Below, piece by piece: positions 7,098 through 13,708 of a stretch of DNA of 42,025 nt. The first letter of the stretch is position 1, and every line of letters starts with the position of its first letter. The stretch is from DATIUV01 sp049322755. GTDB taxonomy: Bacteria; Pseudomonadota; Gammaproteobacteria; Burkholderiales; UBA6910. The stretch covers positions 1-42,025 of the forward strand of contig JBMOQX010000060.1 in NCBI GenBank assembly GCA_049322755.1, written 5' to 3'. Both the position numbers and the translations under genes were made by a program. The notes beneath the pieces are model-generated. The model worked only from the letters and a program-made list of their open reading frames with translations, searched no databases and had not been told where the DNA came from.

Positions 7098-8084
7098 TCA
7101 GCGGAAGAACAGGCGCGCCAGTTCCGCCCCCGGGTCAGAGGCGCGCACGAACGCCTCCCCCACCAGGAAGGCGTTGACCCCCCGGCCGCGCACGAGCACC
7201 ACGTCCTCGGGGGACAGAATCCCGCTTTCAGTGATCACAGTCCGGCTGGAGGGGACCCGGGTCAGAAGATCCAGGGTGGTCTCAAGCCGGACTTCGAAAG
7301 TGCGCAGGTCGCGGTTGTTGATGCCGATGAGTGGGGTGTCGAGCCGGAGCGCGCAATCGAGTTCGGCGGCGTCGTGAACTTCCACCAGCACCGCCATGCC
7401 GAGGGAAAGGGCGAGGGATTCCAGTTCCTGCATTTTTGGGAGGTCCTGGCCCTCTTCCCCTTCCCCTCTCCCCGAGGGAGAGGGGGGTGTTTCCGGCGCG
7501 ACGATCACGATGCTGGGCGCGGACCCTTCCCCTCTCCCCGAGGAAGAGGGGAGTGTTTCCCCCCCTCCCCCGACCCCTCCCGTTTCTCCATCCCCCCCCT
7601 GGGGGAAGGGGTAAGGGGAGAGGGCGGGAGAGGGACGCTTGAACGCGGCCATGATGAGCAGGATGCAGTCGGCGCCCATGGCCCGCGCCTCGTACACCTG
7701 GTACGGGTCCACAATGAAGTCCTTGCGCAGGACCGGCAGATCGCACGCTGCGCGCGCCTGCCGCAGGTACTCCGGGCTTCCCTGGAAGAACTGCGCGTCG
7801 GTCAGCACCGACAGGCAGGCGGCGCCGTGCCGGGCGTAGCTGCGGGCGATGGCAGCCGGGTCGAAGTCTTGGCGCAGCACCCCCTTGCTGGGGCTCGCCT
7901 TCTTGATCTCGGCGATCACGGCCGCGTCGCCGGCGTCGAGCTTCGCGCGGATCGCGCCGGCGAAATCCCGCGGTGGTGGCGCTTCGCGCGCGGCGCGCTC
8001 GACCTCCTCCAGCGGCCGCGCCGCCTTGGCGGCGGCGACCTCCTCCGCCTTTACCCGGAGGATGCGATCGAGGATGTCCGACAT
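7098..8084 (-). CDS. trpC: Indole-3-glycerol phosphate synthase with a large in-frame insertion
   Basis: TrpC closes the indole ring in tryptophan synthesis, converting carboxyphenylaminodeoxyribulose phosphate to indole-3-glycerol phosphate. The TIM-barrel motifs are all present: VIAEIKKASPSKG (56-68), VLRKDF (118-123), VEVHD (234-238), GINNRDL (254-260) and ITESGI (284-289). The protein has 328 residues against about 265 usually. The excess lies at about residues 150-216, between CILLIMAAFKR and LPKMQELESLA, in a loop on the catalytic face of the barrel. The insert is Pro/Gly/Ser-rich and is encoded by palindromic repeats. The ATG lies only 7 bases from the cassette A repeat, and no Shine-Dalgarno sequence is visible before it. 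Whether the enzyme still works is unknown. Confidence 0.93.
   Translation of the reverse strand: MSDILDRILRVKAEEVAAAKAARPLEEVERAAREAPPPRDFAGAIRAKLDAGDAAVIAEIKKASPSKGVLRQDFDPAAIARSYARHGAACLSVLTDAQFFQGSPEYLRQARAACDLPVLRKDFIVDPYQVYEARAMGADCILLIMAAFKRPSPALSPYPFPQGGDGETGGVGGGGETLPSSSGRGEGSAPSIVIVAPETPPSPSGRGEGEEGQDLPKMQELESLALSLGMAVLVEVHDAAELDCALRLDTPLIGINNRDLRTFEVRLETTLDLLTRVPSSRTVITESGILSPEDVVLVRGRGVNAFLVGEAFVRASDPGAELARLFFR
7461..7494. repeat. 34-bp palindromic repeat, copy 1, inside trpC
   Basis: The unit begins TTCCCCTCTCCCCGAGGGAG and ends GGGTGTTTCC; CCTCTCCC and GGGAGAGG pair as a hairpin. It matches copy 2 at 32 of 34 positions. CCCTCTCCC/GGGAGAGGG palindromes are widespread dispersed repeats in proteobacterial genomes; here they are translated as part of trpC. 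Confidence 0.85.
7527..7560. repeat. 34-bp palindromic repeat, copy 2, inside trpC
   Basis: The second copy lies 66 bases (22 codons) from the first, so the reading frame is kept. A diverged pyrimidine/purine-rich hairpin (about 7593-7634) completes the inserted block. The translated products share the string PSxSGRGEG. Confidence 0.85.
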
Positions 8085-8090
8085 GGATTA

Positions 8091-8538
8091 TTGAACCGCT
8101 AAGGACGCAAAGGACGCGAAGGGATCACTGCGTGTTAACCAAACGCTTGATTCCGTCTTTCATATGGGCCACGTTGAAGTTCAGAAGAAAACCAAGCCTC
8201 CATCCCCCCAGCTTCAAATAGCTCAATAGCTGGGCGCTGTGAATTGGCATCATCTTCTCGACAGACTTCAGCTCCACAGCAACGAGGTCATTCAGGAGGA
8301 GATCCACCCGGTAGCCGACATCGAGCCGAATTCCGTCATACGAGATCGGCATCGGATGCTGGCGAAGCACGCGAGCTCCGCGCTTATCCAGCTCGTGGGC
8401 GAGACAAGCCTCGTAAGCGCTCTCCAGAAGGCCGGGTCCCAGGGCTGTATGAACCTTGAGCGCGGCATCGACCACGAGTCGCCCAAGCTCCCCTTCCCTC
8501 ATGGTTTCCTTTGCGTCCTTGGCGCCCTTCGCGGTTCA
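8091..8538 (-). mobile_element. Repeat-bounded GxxExxY cassette A between trpD and trpC
   Basis: Both ends carry TGAACCGC (8092-8099, and as GCGGTTCA at 8531-8538) and AAGGACGCAAAGGA (8101-8114, and as its complement at 8507-8520), in inverted orientation. The single gene in between is the GxxExxY gene. The right arm abuts the trpD stop codon (8539-8541) and the left arm ends 7 bases before the trpC ATG. That placement makes the block look like a discrete insertion into a formerly compact junction. No transposase is encoded. Confidence 0.65.
8125..8502 (-). CDS. GxxExxY-family protein A (PD-(D/E)XK nuclease-like)
   Basis: A 125-residue cytoplasmic protein. The family motif is visible in LGPGLLESAYEACL, and the nuclease-like core is GYRVDLLLNDLVAVELKSVE: Asp, spacer and ELK. 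These families are predicted PD-(D/E)XK-fold proteins of unknown role that occur in several copies per genome. The ATG at 8502 lies directly inside the right repeat arm; upstream GGAAACC is a weak ribosome site. It is co-oriented with the trp genes and must be transcribed with them unless transcription is independent. It is only moderately similar to copy B at 10911, and its flanking repeat differs, so the two are separate insertions. Confidence 0.88.
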   Translation of the reverse strand: MREGELGRLVVDAALKVHTALGPGLLESAYEACLAHELDKRGARVLRQHPMPISYDGIRLDVGYRVDLLLNDLVAVELKSVEKMMPIHSAQLLSYLKLGGWRLGFLLNFNVAHMKDGIKRLVNTQ

Positions 8539-9564
8539 TCACGCCTTGAACCGGTTCGAAAACTCCACCAATTGCTCGAGCTTGGCGCGGGCGGCGCCGG
8601 ACTCGACCACGCCGGCGGCCTTTTCGATGCCGCGCTCCAGCGTCTTGGTGACGCCCGCGAGGTAGACGCTGGCGCCGGCGTTGAGCAGGACCAGGTCGCG
8701 CGCCGCGCCCGGCAGGTTGTCCAGCACCGAGAGCAGCATGGCCTTGGCCTGAACGGCATCCTCGACGCGGATGTGCCGGGCCTCGCCCAGTTTCATACCG
8801 AACTGGGACGGGTGCAGCGTGTACTCGGAGACTTCGCCGTTCTTGAGCTCGCCCACCAGGGTCTCGGCGCAGATGGAAATCTCGTCCATGCCGTCGGTGC
8901 CGTGCACCACCATCACGTGCCGCGCCCCCAGGCGCTGCAGCACCCGCACCTGTATCCCCACCAGATCCGGGTGGAACACCCCCAGCAGCTGATTGCGCGC
9001 GCCGGCCGGGTTGGTGAGCGGACCGAGGATGTTGAAGATCGTGCGCACGCCCAGCTCCTTGCGCACCGGCGCGGCGTGCTTCATGGCGCTGTGGTAGTTG
9101 GGCGCGAACATGAAGCCGATGCCGATCTGGTCGATGGCCTGGGCCACCTGCTCCGGCGTGAGGTTCACGTTGACGCCGAGGGCCTCCAGCACGTCGGCGC
9201 TGCCGCTCTTGCTGGACACCGAACGCCCGCCGTGCTTCGCCACCTTGGCGCCGGCCGCCGCCGCGACGAAAGCCGACGCCGTCGACACGTTGAACGTGTG
9301 GGCCTGGTCCCCGCCGGTGCCGCAGGTGTCCACCAGGTGCGTTGGGTCAGACACGGGCACCGGCGTCGCGAACTCGCGCATCACCTGCGCCGCTGCGGTG
9401 ATCTCGCCGACCGTCTCCTTCTTCACCCGCAGGCCCAGCAGGATGCCGGCGATCTGCGCGGGCGTCATCTGCCCGCTCATGATCTGGCGCATCACCGCCA
9501 GCATTTCGTCGTGGAAGATCTCGCGGCTGTCGATCAGGCGGTTCAACGCTTCTTGCGGCGTCAT
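8539..9564 (-). CDS. trpD: Anthranilate phosphoribosyltransferase
   Basis: A 341-residue enzyme that transfers phosphoribose from PRPP to anthranilate, the second step of tryptophan synthesis. Length is normal. The PRPP-binding motif VDTCGTGGDQAHTFNVST, the KHGGRSVSSKSGSADVLEAL region and the anthranilate site segment GVRTIFNILGPLTNPA are all present. The start is ATG 9564, preceded by GGAGGA; an upstream in-frame extension lacks homology. The stop codon directly touches the right arm of cassette A. It is separated from the toxin gene upstream by about 56 bases. Confidence 0.97.
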   Translation of the reverse strand: MTPQEALNRLIDSREIFHDEMLAVMRQIMSGQMTPAQIAGILLGLRVKKETVGEITAAAQVMREFATPVPVSDPTHLVDTCGTGGDQAHTFNVSTASAFVAAAAGAKVAKHGGRSVSSKSGSADVLEALGVNVNLTPEQVAQAIDQIGIGFMFAPNYHSAMKHAAPVRKELGVRTIFNILGPLTNPAGARNQLLGVFHPDLVGIQVRVLQRLGARHVMVVHGTDGMDEISICAETLVGELKNGEVSEYTLHPSQFGMKLGEARHIRVEDAVQAKAMLLSVLDNLPGAARDLVLLNAGASVYLAGVTKTLERGIEKAAGVVESGAARAKLEQLVEFSNRFKA

Positions 9565-9620
9565 GGCGGTTGTCCTCCTGCAGGGAAATCCGGAAATCGG
9601 CGAAAAGGCGGCCGGGCGGG

Positions 9621-10007
9621 CTACCACGCCAACGCCACCGGATACTGGCCGATCAGCGGGTCAGGCGTGAGCAGCGTCAGCCCGTGCGCCACCGCCTGGC
9701 AGACCAGGATGCGATCGAACGGGTCCCGGTGGTGGTTCGGCAGCCGCGGCAGCTGCAGCACGGCCCGCTCGTCGATCGGCAAGGCATCGAAGCCGTGGGC
9801 CTCCCGGTACTTCGGCACGAACTGCGCCGCCGGCTCGGACAGCGTCAGCGTGCCGTTGCCTGCCTTGAGACAGATTTCCCACGCCGAAGCAGCGCTGAGG
9901 TACACGGTGTTCCCGGGGTCCACCAGCAGCTCGCGGCAGGTCCTGGAGAGCCGGCGTTGCTCGGCGATCGCCCAGAGAAACGTGCAGGTGTCCAGCAGCA
10001 GCTTCAA
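9621..10007 (-). CDS. vapC: PIN-domain toxin (VapC type)
   Basis: A 128-residue PIN-domain ribonuclease, the toxin half of a type II toxin-antitoxin pair. The sequence starts KLLLDTCTFLWAI with the first catalytic aspartate. Conserved acidic positions follow in SAASAWEICLK and in the HRDPFDRILVCQA segment, then LLTPDPLIG. The start is taken as TTG at 10007 because it overlaps the antitoxin stop (TTGA), giving translational coupling; the frame upstream is only the shadow of the antitoxin gene. VapC toxins usually cut tRNA or rRNA; the target here is unknown. The module interrupts the trp operon between trpG and trpD. Confidence 0.9.
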   Translation of the reverse strand: MKLLLDTCTFLWAIAEQRRLSRTCRELLVDPGNTVYLSAASAWEICLKAGNGTLTLSEPAAQFVPKYREAHGFDALPIDERAVLQLPRLPNHHRDPFDRILVCQAVAHGLTLLTPDPLIGQYPVALAW

Positions 10008-10249
10008 CGGCCGCGGCCCTCGAACGCCTCCAGAACCTCCTCGGGCAGCGGCTCGAAAAAGCCCGCGTGGATCTTCACCTTGCCTTTGGCCAGGCCGAGC
10101 GGGCGTTTCGTCTGCGGCGCAGGGGGCAGCCCGCGGATCTCCGCGATCGGCTGATTGCGCTTGCACAGCACGATGACCTCCCCTTGCCTGAGCCGCTCCA
10201 GGTAGGCCGAGAGATGGGTCTTCGCCTGATGAATATTGAGCTTGATCAT
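10004..10249 (-). CDS. vapB: Phd/YefM-family antitoxin partner of VapC
   Basis: An 81-residue antitoxin. The N-terminal part MIKLNIHQAKTHLSAYLERL with GEVIVLCKRNQPIAEI is the Phd/YefM DNA-binding fold. The C-terminal part, ending FEPLPEEVLEAFEGRGR, should wrap the toxin and block its active site. It is expected to repress its own promoter together with the toxin. No Shine-Dalgarno sequence is evident before the ATG, and the leader is AT-rich and short. The toxin gene overlaps its stop codon by 4 bases. Confidence 0.9.
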   Translation of the reverse strand: MIKLNIHQAKTHLSAYLERLRQGEVIVLCKRNQPIAEIRGLPPAPQTKRPLGLAKGKVKIHAGFFEPLPEEVLEAFEGRGR

Positions 10250-10255
10250 AGATTA

Positions 10256-10284
10256 ATTTTAAACCATATAGTGAACTAGATCAA
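10256..10284 (-). promoter_or_regulatory. Promoter of the vapBC module
   Basis: On the minus strand TTGATC (10284-10279) and TAAAAT (10261-10256) are spaced 17 bases apart. The -10 ends only 6 bases before the antitoxin ATG, implying a nearly leaderless message. The -35 region overlaps the last codons and stop of trpG. An independent promoter would let trpD, trpC and GxxExxY A be expressed apart from trpEG. Confidence 0.6.
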
Positions 10285-10866
10285 CGCGGGCTCGGGGGCT
10301 TCGCGCCGGGCCAGGAAGTTGCGCAGCATGGCGTGGCCGTGCTGGGTCAGGATCGACTCCGGATGGAACTGCACGCCCTCCACCGGCAGGGTCTTGTGGC
10401 GCACGCCCATGATCTCCTGGTCGTCGGTCCACGCCGTCACTTCGAGGCAGTCCGGCAGCGAGGCGCGCTCGATCACCAGCGAGTGGTAGCGGGTGGCCTC
10501 GAACGGATTCGGCAGGCCCCGGAACACGCCGACGCCGCCGTGGTGAATCTGCGAGGTCTTGCCGTGCATCAGCTGCTTCGCGTGCACGATCTTCCCGCCG
10601 AAGGCCTGGCCGATGCTCTGGTGGCCGAGGCACACGCCGAGGATCGGGACCTGGCCGGCGAAGCGCTGGATCAAAGGTACCGACACGCCCGCCTCGTTGG
10701 GCGTGCACGGCCCCGGCGAAATGACGATGTAGGCGGGCTTCAGCGCCGCGATGGCATCCAGCGTGATCTCGTCGTTGCGGTGAACCACCACCTCCTGGCC
10801 GAGCTCGCCCAGGTACTGCACCAGGTTGTAGGTGAAGGAGTCGTAATTGTCGATCATCAGAAGCAT
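10276..10866 (-). CDS. trpG: Anthranilate synthase component II (glutamine amidotransferase)
   Basis: A 196-residue class I glutamine amidotransferase that supplies ammonia to TrpE. The nucleophile is C79 in GVCLGHQ, with catalytic H168 and E170 in VQFHPES. The oxyanion segment ISPGPCTPNEAG is present, and length is normal. In many bacteria this subunit also serves p-aminobenzoate synthesis. The ATG at 10866 follows directly on the left arm of cassette B; the upstream bases are repeat-derived and give no clear ribosome site, so its translation may depend on reinitiation after the GxxExxY gene. Confidence 0.97.
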   Translation of the reverse strand: MLLMIDNYDSFTYNLVQYLGELGQEVVVHRNDEITLDAIAALKPAYIVISPGPCTPNEAGVSVPLIQRFAGQVPILGVCLGHQSIGQAFGGKIVHAKQLMHGKTSQIHHGGVGVFRGLPNPFEATRYHSLVIERASLPDCLEVTAWTDDQEIMGVRHKTLPVEGVQFHPESILTQHGHAMLRNFLARREAPEPALI

Positions 10867-10868
10867 TT

Positions 10869-11304
10869 TTCAATCCACCACAGAGGCACAGAGACGCAGA
10901 GGAATTCCTTTCAAAGCCTCATTCTCCGAACGCCGTTCTTGAGCGCCGGCACGTTGAAGTTGATCAGAAGTCCCGTTTGAATCCCGCTGAGCCGTAGGTA
11001 CGTGAGCAACTGCGCTTGGTGTACGGGAAGTATCTTCTCGACCGTCTTGAGCTCCAATATCAGTTTGTCGTCTACCACCAAATCGATTCGGTACCCGCAG
11101 TCCAGGTTCACGGTCTTGTATCGAACCGACCATGGCACCTGGCGCCGAAAGGCAATACCGTGCAATCCGAACTCGTGACACAGACACTCTTCATAGGCGG
11201 ACTCCAGCAGCCCCGGCCCGAGGGCGCGATGGACCTCGATTGCCGCGCCGATCACTTTCTCAGTGAGCGGATCTCTCTGCGTCTCTGTGTCTCTGTGGTT
11301 CAAG
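10869..11304 (-). mobile_element. Repeat-bounded GxxExxY cassette B between trpE and trpG
   Basis: The ends form an inverted repeat: CCACAGAGG plus CACAGAGACGCAGAG at 10878-10901, and its complement at 11275-11298, agreeing at 23 of 24 positions. The block contains only the GxxExxY gene. On the trpG side it stops a few bases before the ATG. On the trpE side it runs into the coding sequence and supplies the TrpE C-terminus. The repeat differs in sequence from that of cassette A. Confidence 0.7.
10911..11303 (-). CDS. GxxExxY-family protein B (PD-(D/E)XK nuclease-like)
   Basis: A 130-residue protein with the motif LGPGLLESAYEECLCHE and the core GYRIDLVVDDKLILELKTVE (Asp and ELK nuclease-type residues). 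The start is uncertain. I prefer TTG 11303 because GAGGAA lies just upstream and family members usually have residues before TEKVIGAAIEVH; GTG 11255 is the alternative. With the TTG start the N-terminus MNHRDTETQR is encoded by the repeat arm, and the gene overlaps the end of trpE by 44 bases in another frame. The function of the family is unknown. It is related to copy A but clearly diverged. Confidence 0.82.
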   Translation of the reverse strand: MNHRDTETQRDPLTEKVIGAAIEVHRALGPGLLESAYEECLCHEFGLHGIAFRRQVPWSVRYKTVNLDCGYRIDLVVDDKLILELKTVEKILPVHQAQLLTYLRLSGIQTGLLINFNVPALKNGVRRMRL

Positions 11305-12783
11305 ATCTTCCTCGACCCGGCTATCAAGCCCCGCATGCGCCAGCTCCGAGGCGCGCAGGATGGCGCGGGCCTTGTTCTGGGTCTCGACCCACTCGTTCTT
11401 CGGCACCGAGTCGGCGACGATGCCGGCGCCGGCCTGAACGTAGAGCGTGCCGTCCTTCACCACCGCCGTACGGATGGCGATGGCGACATCCATGTCGCCG
11501 TTGAAGCCGAGATAGCCCACCGCTCCGGCGTAGACGCCGCGCTTGGTGGGCTCCAGCTCGTCGATGATCTCCATCGCCCGCACCTTGGGCGCGCCGCTCA
11601 CGGTGCCCGCCGGGAACGTGGCCTTGAGCACGTCCATCGCGGTAAGCCCCGGCTTGATGGCGCCCTCGACGTTGGAGACGATGTGCATGACGTGGGAGTA
11701 GTGCTCGATCACCATGTTCTCGGTGACGCGCACGGTGCCGGTGCGGGCGACGCGGCCGACGTCGTTGCGGCCCAGGTCCATCAGCATGACGTGCTCGGCG
11801 CGCTCCTTGGGATCGGCCAGCAGGTCGGCGGCGAGCGCGGCGTCCTCTGCCGGCGTCTTGCCGCGGGGGCGGGTGCCGGCGATCGGGCGCAGGGTCACGG
11901 TCTCGCCCTCGAGGCGCACCAGGATCTCGGGCGAGGCGCCGACGACGTGGAAGCCGCCGAGGTCGAAGTAAAACATGTAAGGTGAAGGATTCAGGCCGCG
12001 CAGCGCCCGGTACAGCGCCAGGGGCGATGCGTTGAACGGCTGGCTCATGCGCTGCGACAGCACCACCTGCATGATGTCGCCGTCGTAGATGTAGCGCTTG
12101 GCGCGCTCCACCGCCTCGATGAACGCGTCCTCGCTCACCTCGCACAGCGCGCGCCCGCTTGCGCACGGCGGGCTCTCGGGAATCTGCACCGGCTGCCGCA
12201 GTTGCCGCAGCAGCTCGCCGAGGCGGCGCTGCGCGGCGGCGTAGGCACCGGGCTCGCGCGGGTCGGCGTACACCACCAGGAACAGCTTGCCCTGCACGTT
12301 GTCCACCACCGCCAGCTGCTCCGAGAGCAGCAGCAGGATGTCCGGCGCGTCGATGGCATCCGGCTTTTTCGTGGCAGCGAGGCGCGACTCGATGTAGCGC
12401 ACGGTGTCGTAGCCGAAGTAACCGGCCAGCCCGCCGCTCACCCGCGGCAGGCCCGGCACCGTCGCGGTCCTGAGGCGGCCGAGGAACGCGCGCACGTACT
12501 CGAGCGGATCCTCGACGTCCACCTGCTCCAGCACCATGGACTGGTGATGCAGGCTGACGCGGTGCCCGCGCACCTCGATGCGGGTCTGCGCCGGCAGGCC
12601 GATCACCGAATAGCGGCCGAAGCGCTCGCCGCCGATCACCGACTCCAGCAGGTAGGAGTACGGCCGGTTCGCCAGCTTGAGGTAGATGGACAGGGGGGTG
12701 TCGAGGTCGGCGAGGGTCTCGAGGACCACCGGCACGCGGCTGTAGCCGCGCGCGCCGAGCTCGCGAAACTGCTGCTCGTTCAT
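11260..12783 (-). CDS. trpE: Anthranilate synthase component I
   Basis: A 507-residue chorismate-using enzyme that makes anthranilate with TrpG. The N-terminal feedback region carries LLESVIGGERFGRYSVIG, the part that binds tryptophan in the family. The C-terminal catalytic domain contains GDIMQVVLSQRM, GTRPRGKT, LMDLGRNDVGRV, FPAGTVSGAPKVRAMEIID and GYLGFNGDMDVAIAIRT. ATG 12783 has GGAG 7 bases upstream. The last residues, EPQRHRDAERSAH, have no TrpE character: they are read from the arm of cassette B, so the native stop appears to have been replaced. First gene of the interrupted operon, 151 bases after gph. Confidence 0.97.
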   Translation of the reverse strand: MNEQQFRELGARGYSRVPVVLETLADLDTPLSIYLKLANRPYSYLLESVIGGERFGRYSVIGLPAQTRIEVRGHRVSLHHQSMVLEQVDVEDPLEYVRAFLGRLRTATVPGLPRVSGGLAGYFGYDTVRYIESRLAATKKPDAIDAPDILLLLSEQLAVVDNVQGKLFLVVYADPREPGAYAAAQRRLGELLRQLRQPVQIPESPPCASGRALCEVSEDAFIEAVERAKRYIYDGDIMQVVLSQRMSQPFNASPLALYRALRGLNPSPYMFYFDLGGFHVVGASPEILVRLEGETVTLRPIAGTRPRGKTPAEDAALAADLLADPKERAEHVMLMDLGRNDVGRVARTGTVRVTENMVIEHYSHVMHIVSNVEGAIKPGLTAMDVLKATFPAGTVSGAPKVRAMEIIDELEPTKRGVYAGAVGYLGFNGDMDVAIAIRTAVVKDGTLYVQAGAGIVADSVPKNEWVETQNKARAILRASELAHAGLDSRVEEDLEPQRHRDAERSAH

Positions 12784-12934
12784 TCGCTACTCCACAAAAG
12801 GACCAATCCGAAACCGCCGGCGGGGCGCTGCCCCGGCCTCAACGCGCGAGCATAGGGCGCCAGCGGCGCCAGCGGCGCGCGGGCATGCCGCGTTCGATTC
12901 CGGAAAGTTGATCCTTGTGGTTCACGGATGAGTT

Positions 12935-13708
12935 TTATGGATGGGCCTTGGTGACCAGCCTGGCCACGTCGCAAAGCGACGCTACTATAGCATCACAGTC
13001 GAGGGCGCGCACGTCGGCGCCCTCGCTGTAGCCGTAGGGGACGCAGAACACCGGGGCGCCGGCGGCGCGAGCGGCGAGCGCGTCGTTGGCGGAGTCCCCC
13101 ACCATCAGGAGCCGCGCAGGGGCGACGCCGAAATGCCGCGCCGTATGGGTGAGCGGCAGCGGGTCCGGCTTCTTGCGCGCCAGGGTGTCGCCGCCGATGG
13201 CCAGGCCGAAGTACGCCGCCAGGCCGGTCCGCTCCAGCAACGGCCCGGTGAACTCGTCCGGCTTGTTGGTGACCACCGCCATGGGAAAGCCGGCGGCGCG
13301 CAGCGCGTTCAGGCCCTCCACCACGCCGGGGAACGGCCGGGTATCGACGCACAGGCGGTCGCGGTAATGGCTGCGGCAAGCGGCCGTCGCCCGCTCCATC
13401 AACGCGGCATCCGGGTCCGAGCCGGAGGCGGCGGCGAGGGAGCGGCGCACCAGGTTCACCAGCCCCTTGCCGACAAAGTCCCGCACGGTCGCCGTCGGCA
13501 GCGGAGCGTGGCCGAGCTCCGCCAGCATCGCGTTGGCAGCGGTCGCCAGGTCCTCCGCGGTGTCCAGCAGCGTGCCGTCGAGATCGAACGCCACCGCGCC
13601 CACCGGCAACGGGAACCCCAGCGCCCGTGCCTGCGCGGCGAAACCCGGGGCGCTCGAATCGAGCACCGGCGGCGAGAACGCGGCGGCGGCGCGGCGCTCC
13701 ACGCTCAC
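12935..13708 (-). CDS. gph: Phosphoglycolate phosphatase (HAD superfamily)
   Basis: A 257-residue HAD hydrolase that dephosphorylates 2-phosphoglycolate, formed by RuBisCO side reactions or DNA repair. Motif I is FDLDGTLLDT, with D42 as nucleophile and D44 as acid/base; motif II is VVTNKPD, motif III is the lysine in ARKKPDP, and motif IV is VGDSANDALAARAAG. The helical cap (about 55-130) is of Gph type. The start is taken as GTG 13708 because it overlaps the rpe stop (GTGA). The frame stays open far upstream through rpe, but only as antisense-like shadow. Position rpe-gph-trpE is the standard betaproteobacterial order. The N-terminal 35 residues are longer than usual, so a later start is possible. 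Confidence 0.92.
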   Translation of the reverse strand: MSVERRAAAAFSPPVLDSSAPGFAAQARALGFPLPVGAVAFDLDGTLLDTAEDLATAANAMLAELGHAPLPTATVRDFVGKGLVNLVRRSLAAASGSDPDAALMERATAACRSHYRDRLCVDTRPFPGVVEGLNALRAAGFPMAVVTNKPDEFTGPLLERTGLAAYFGLAIGGDTLARKKPDPLPLTHTARHFGVAPARLLMVGDSANDALAARAAGAPVFCVPYGYSEGADVRALDCDAIVASLCDVARLVTKAHP

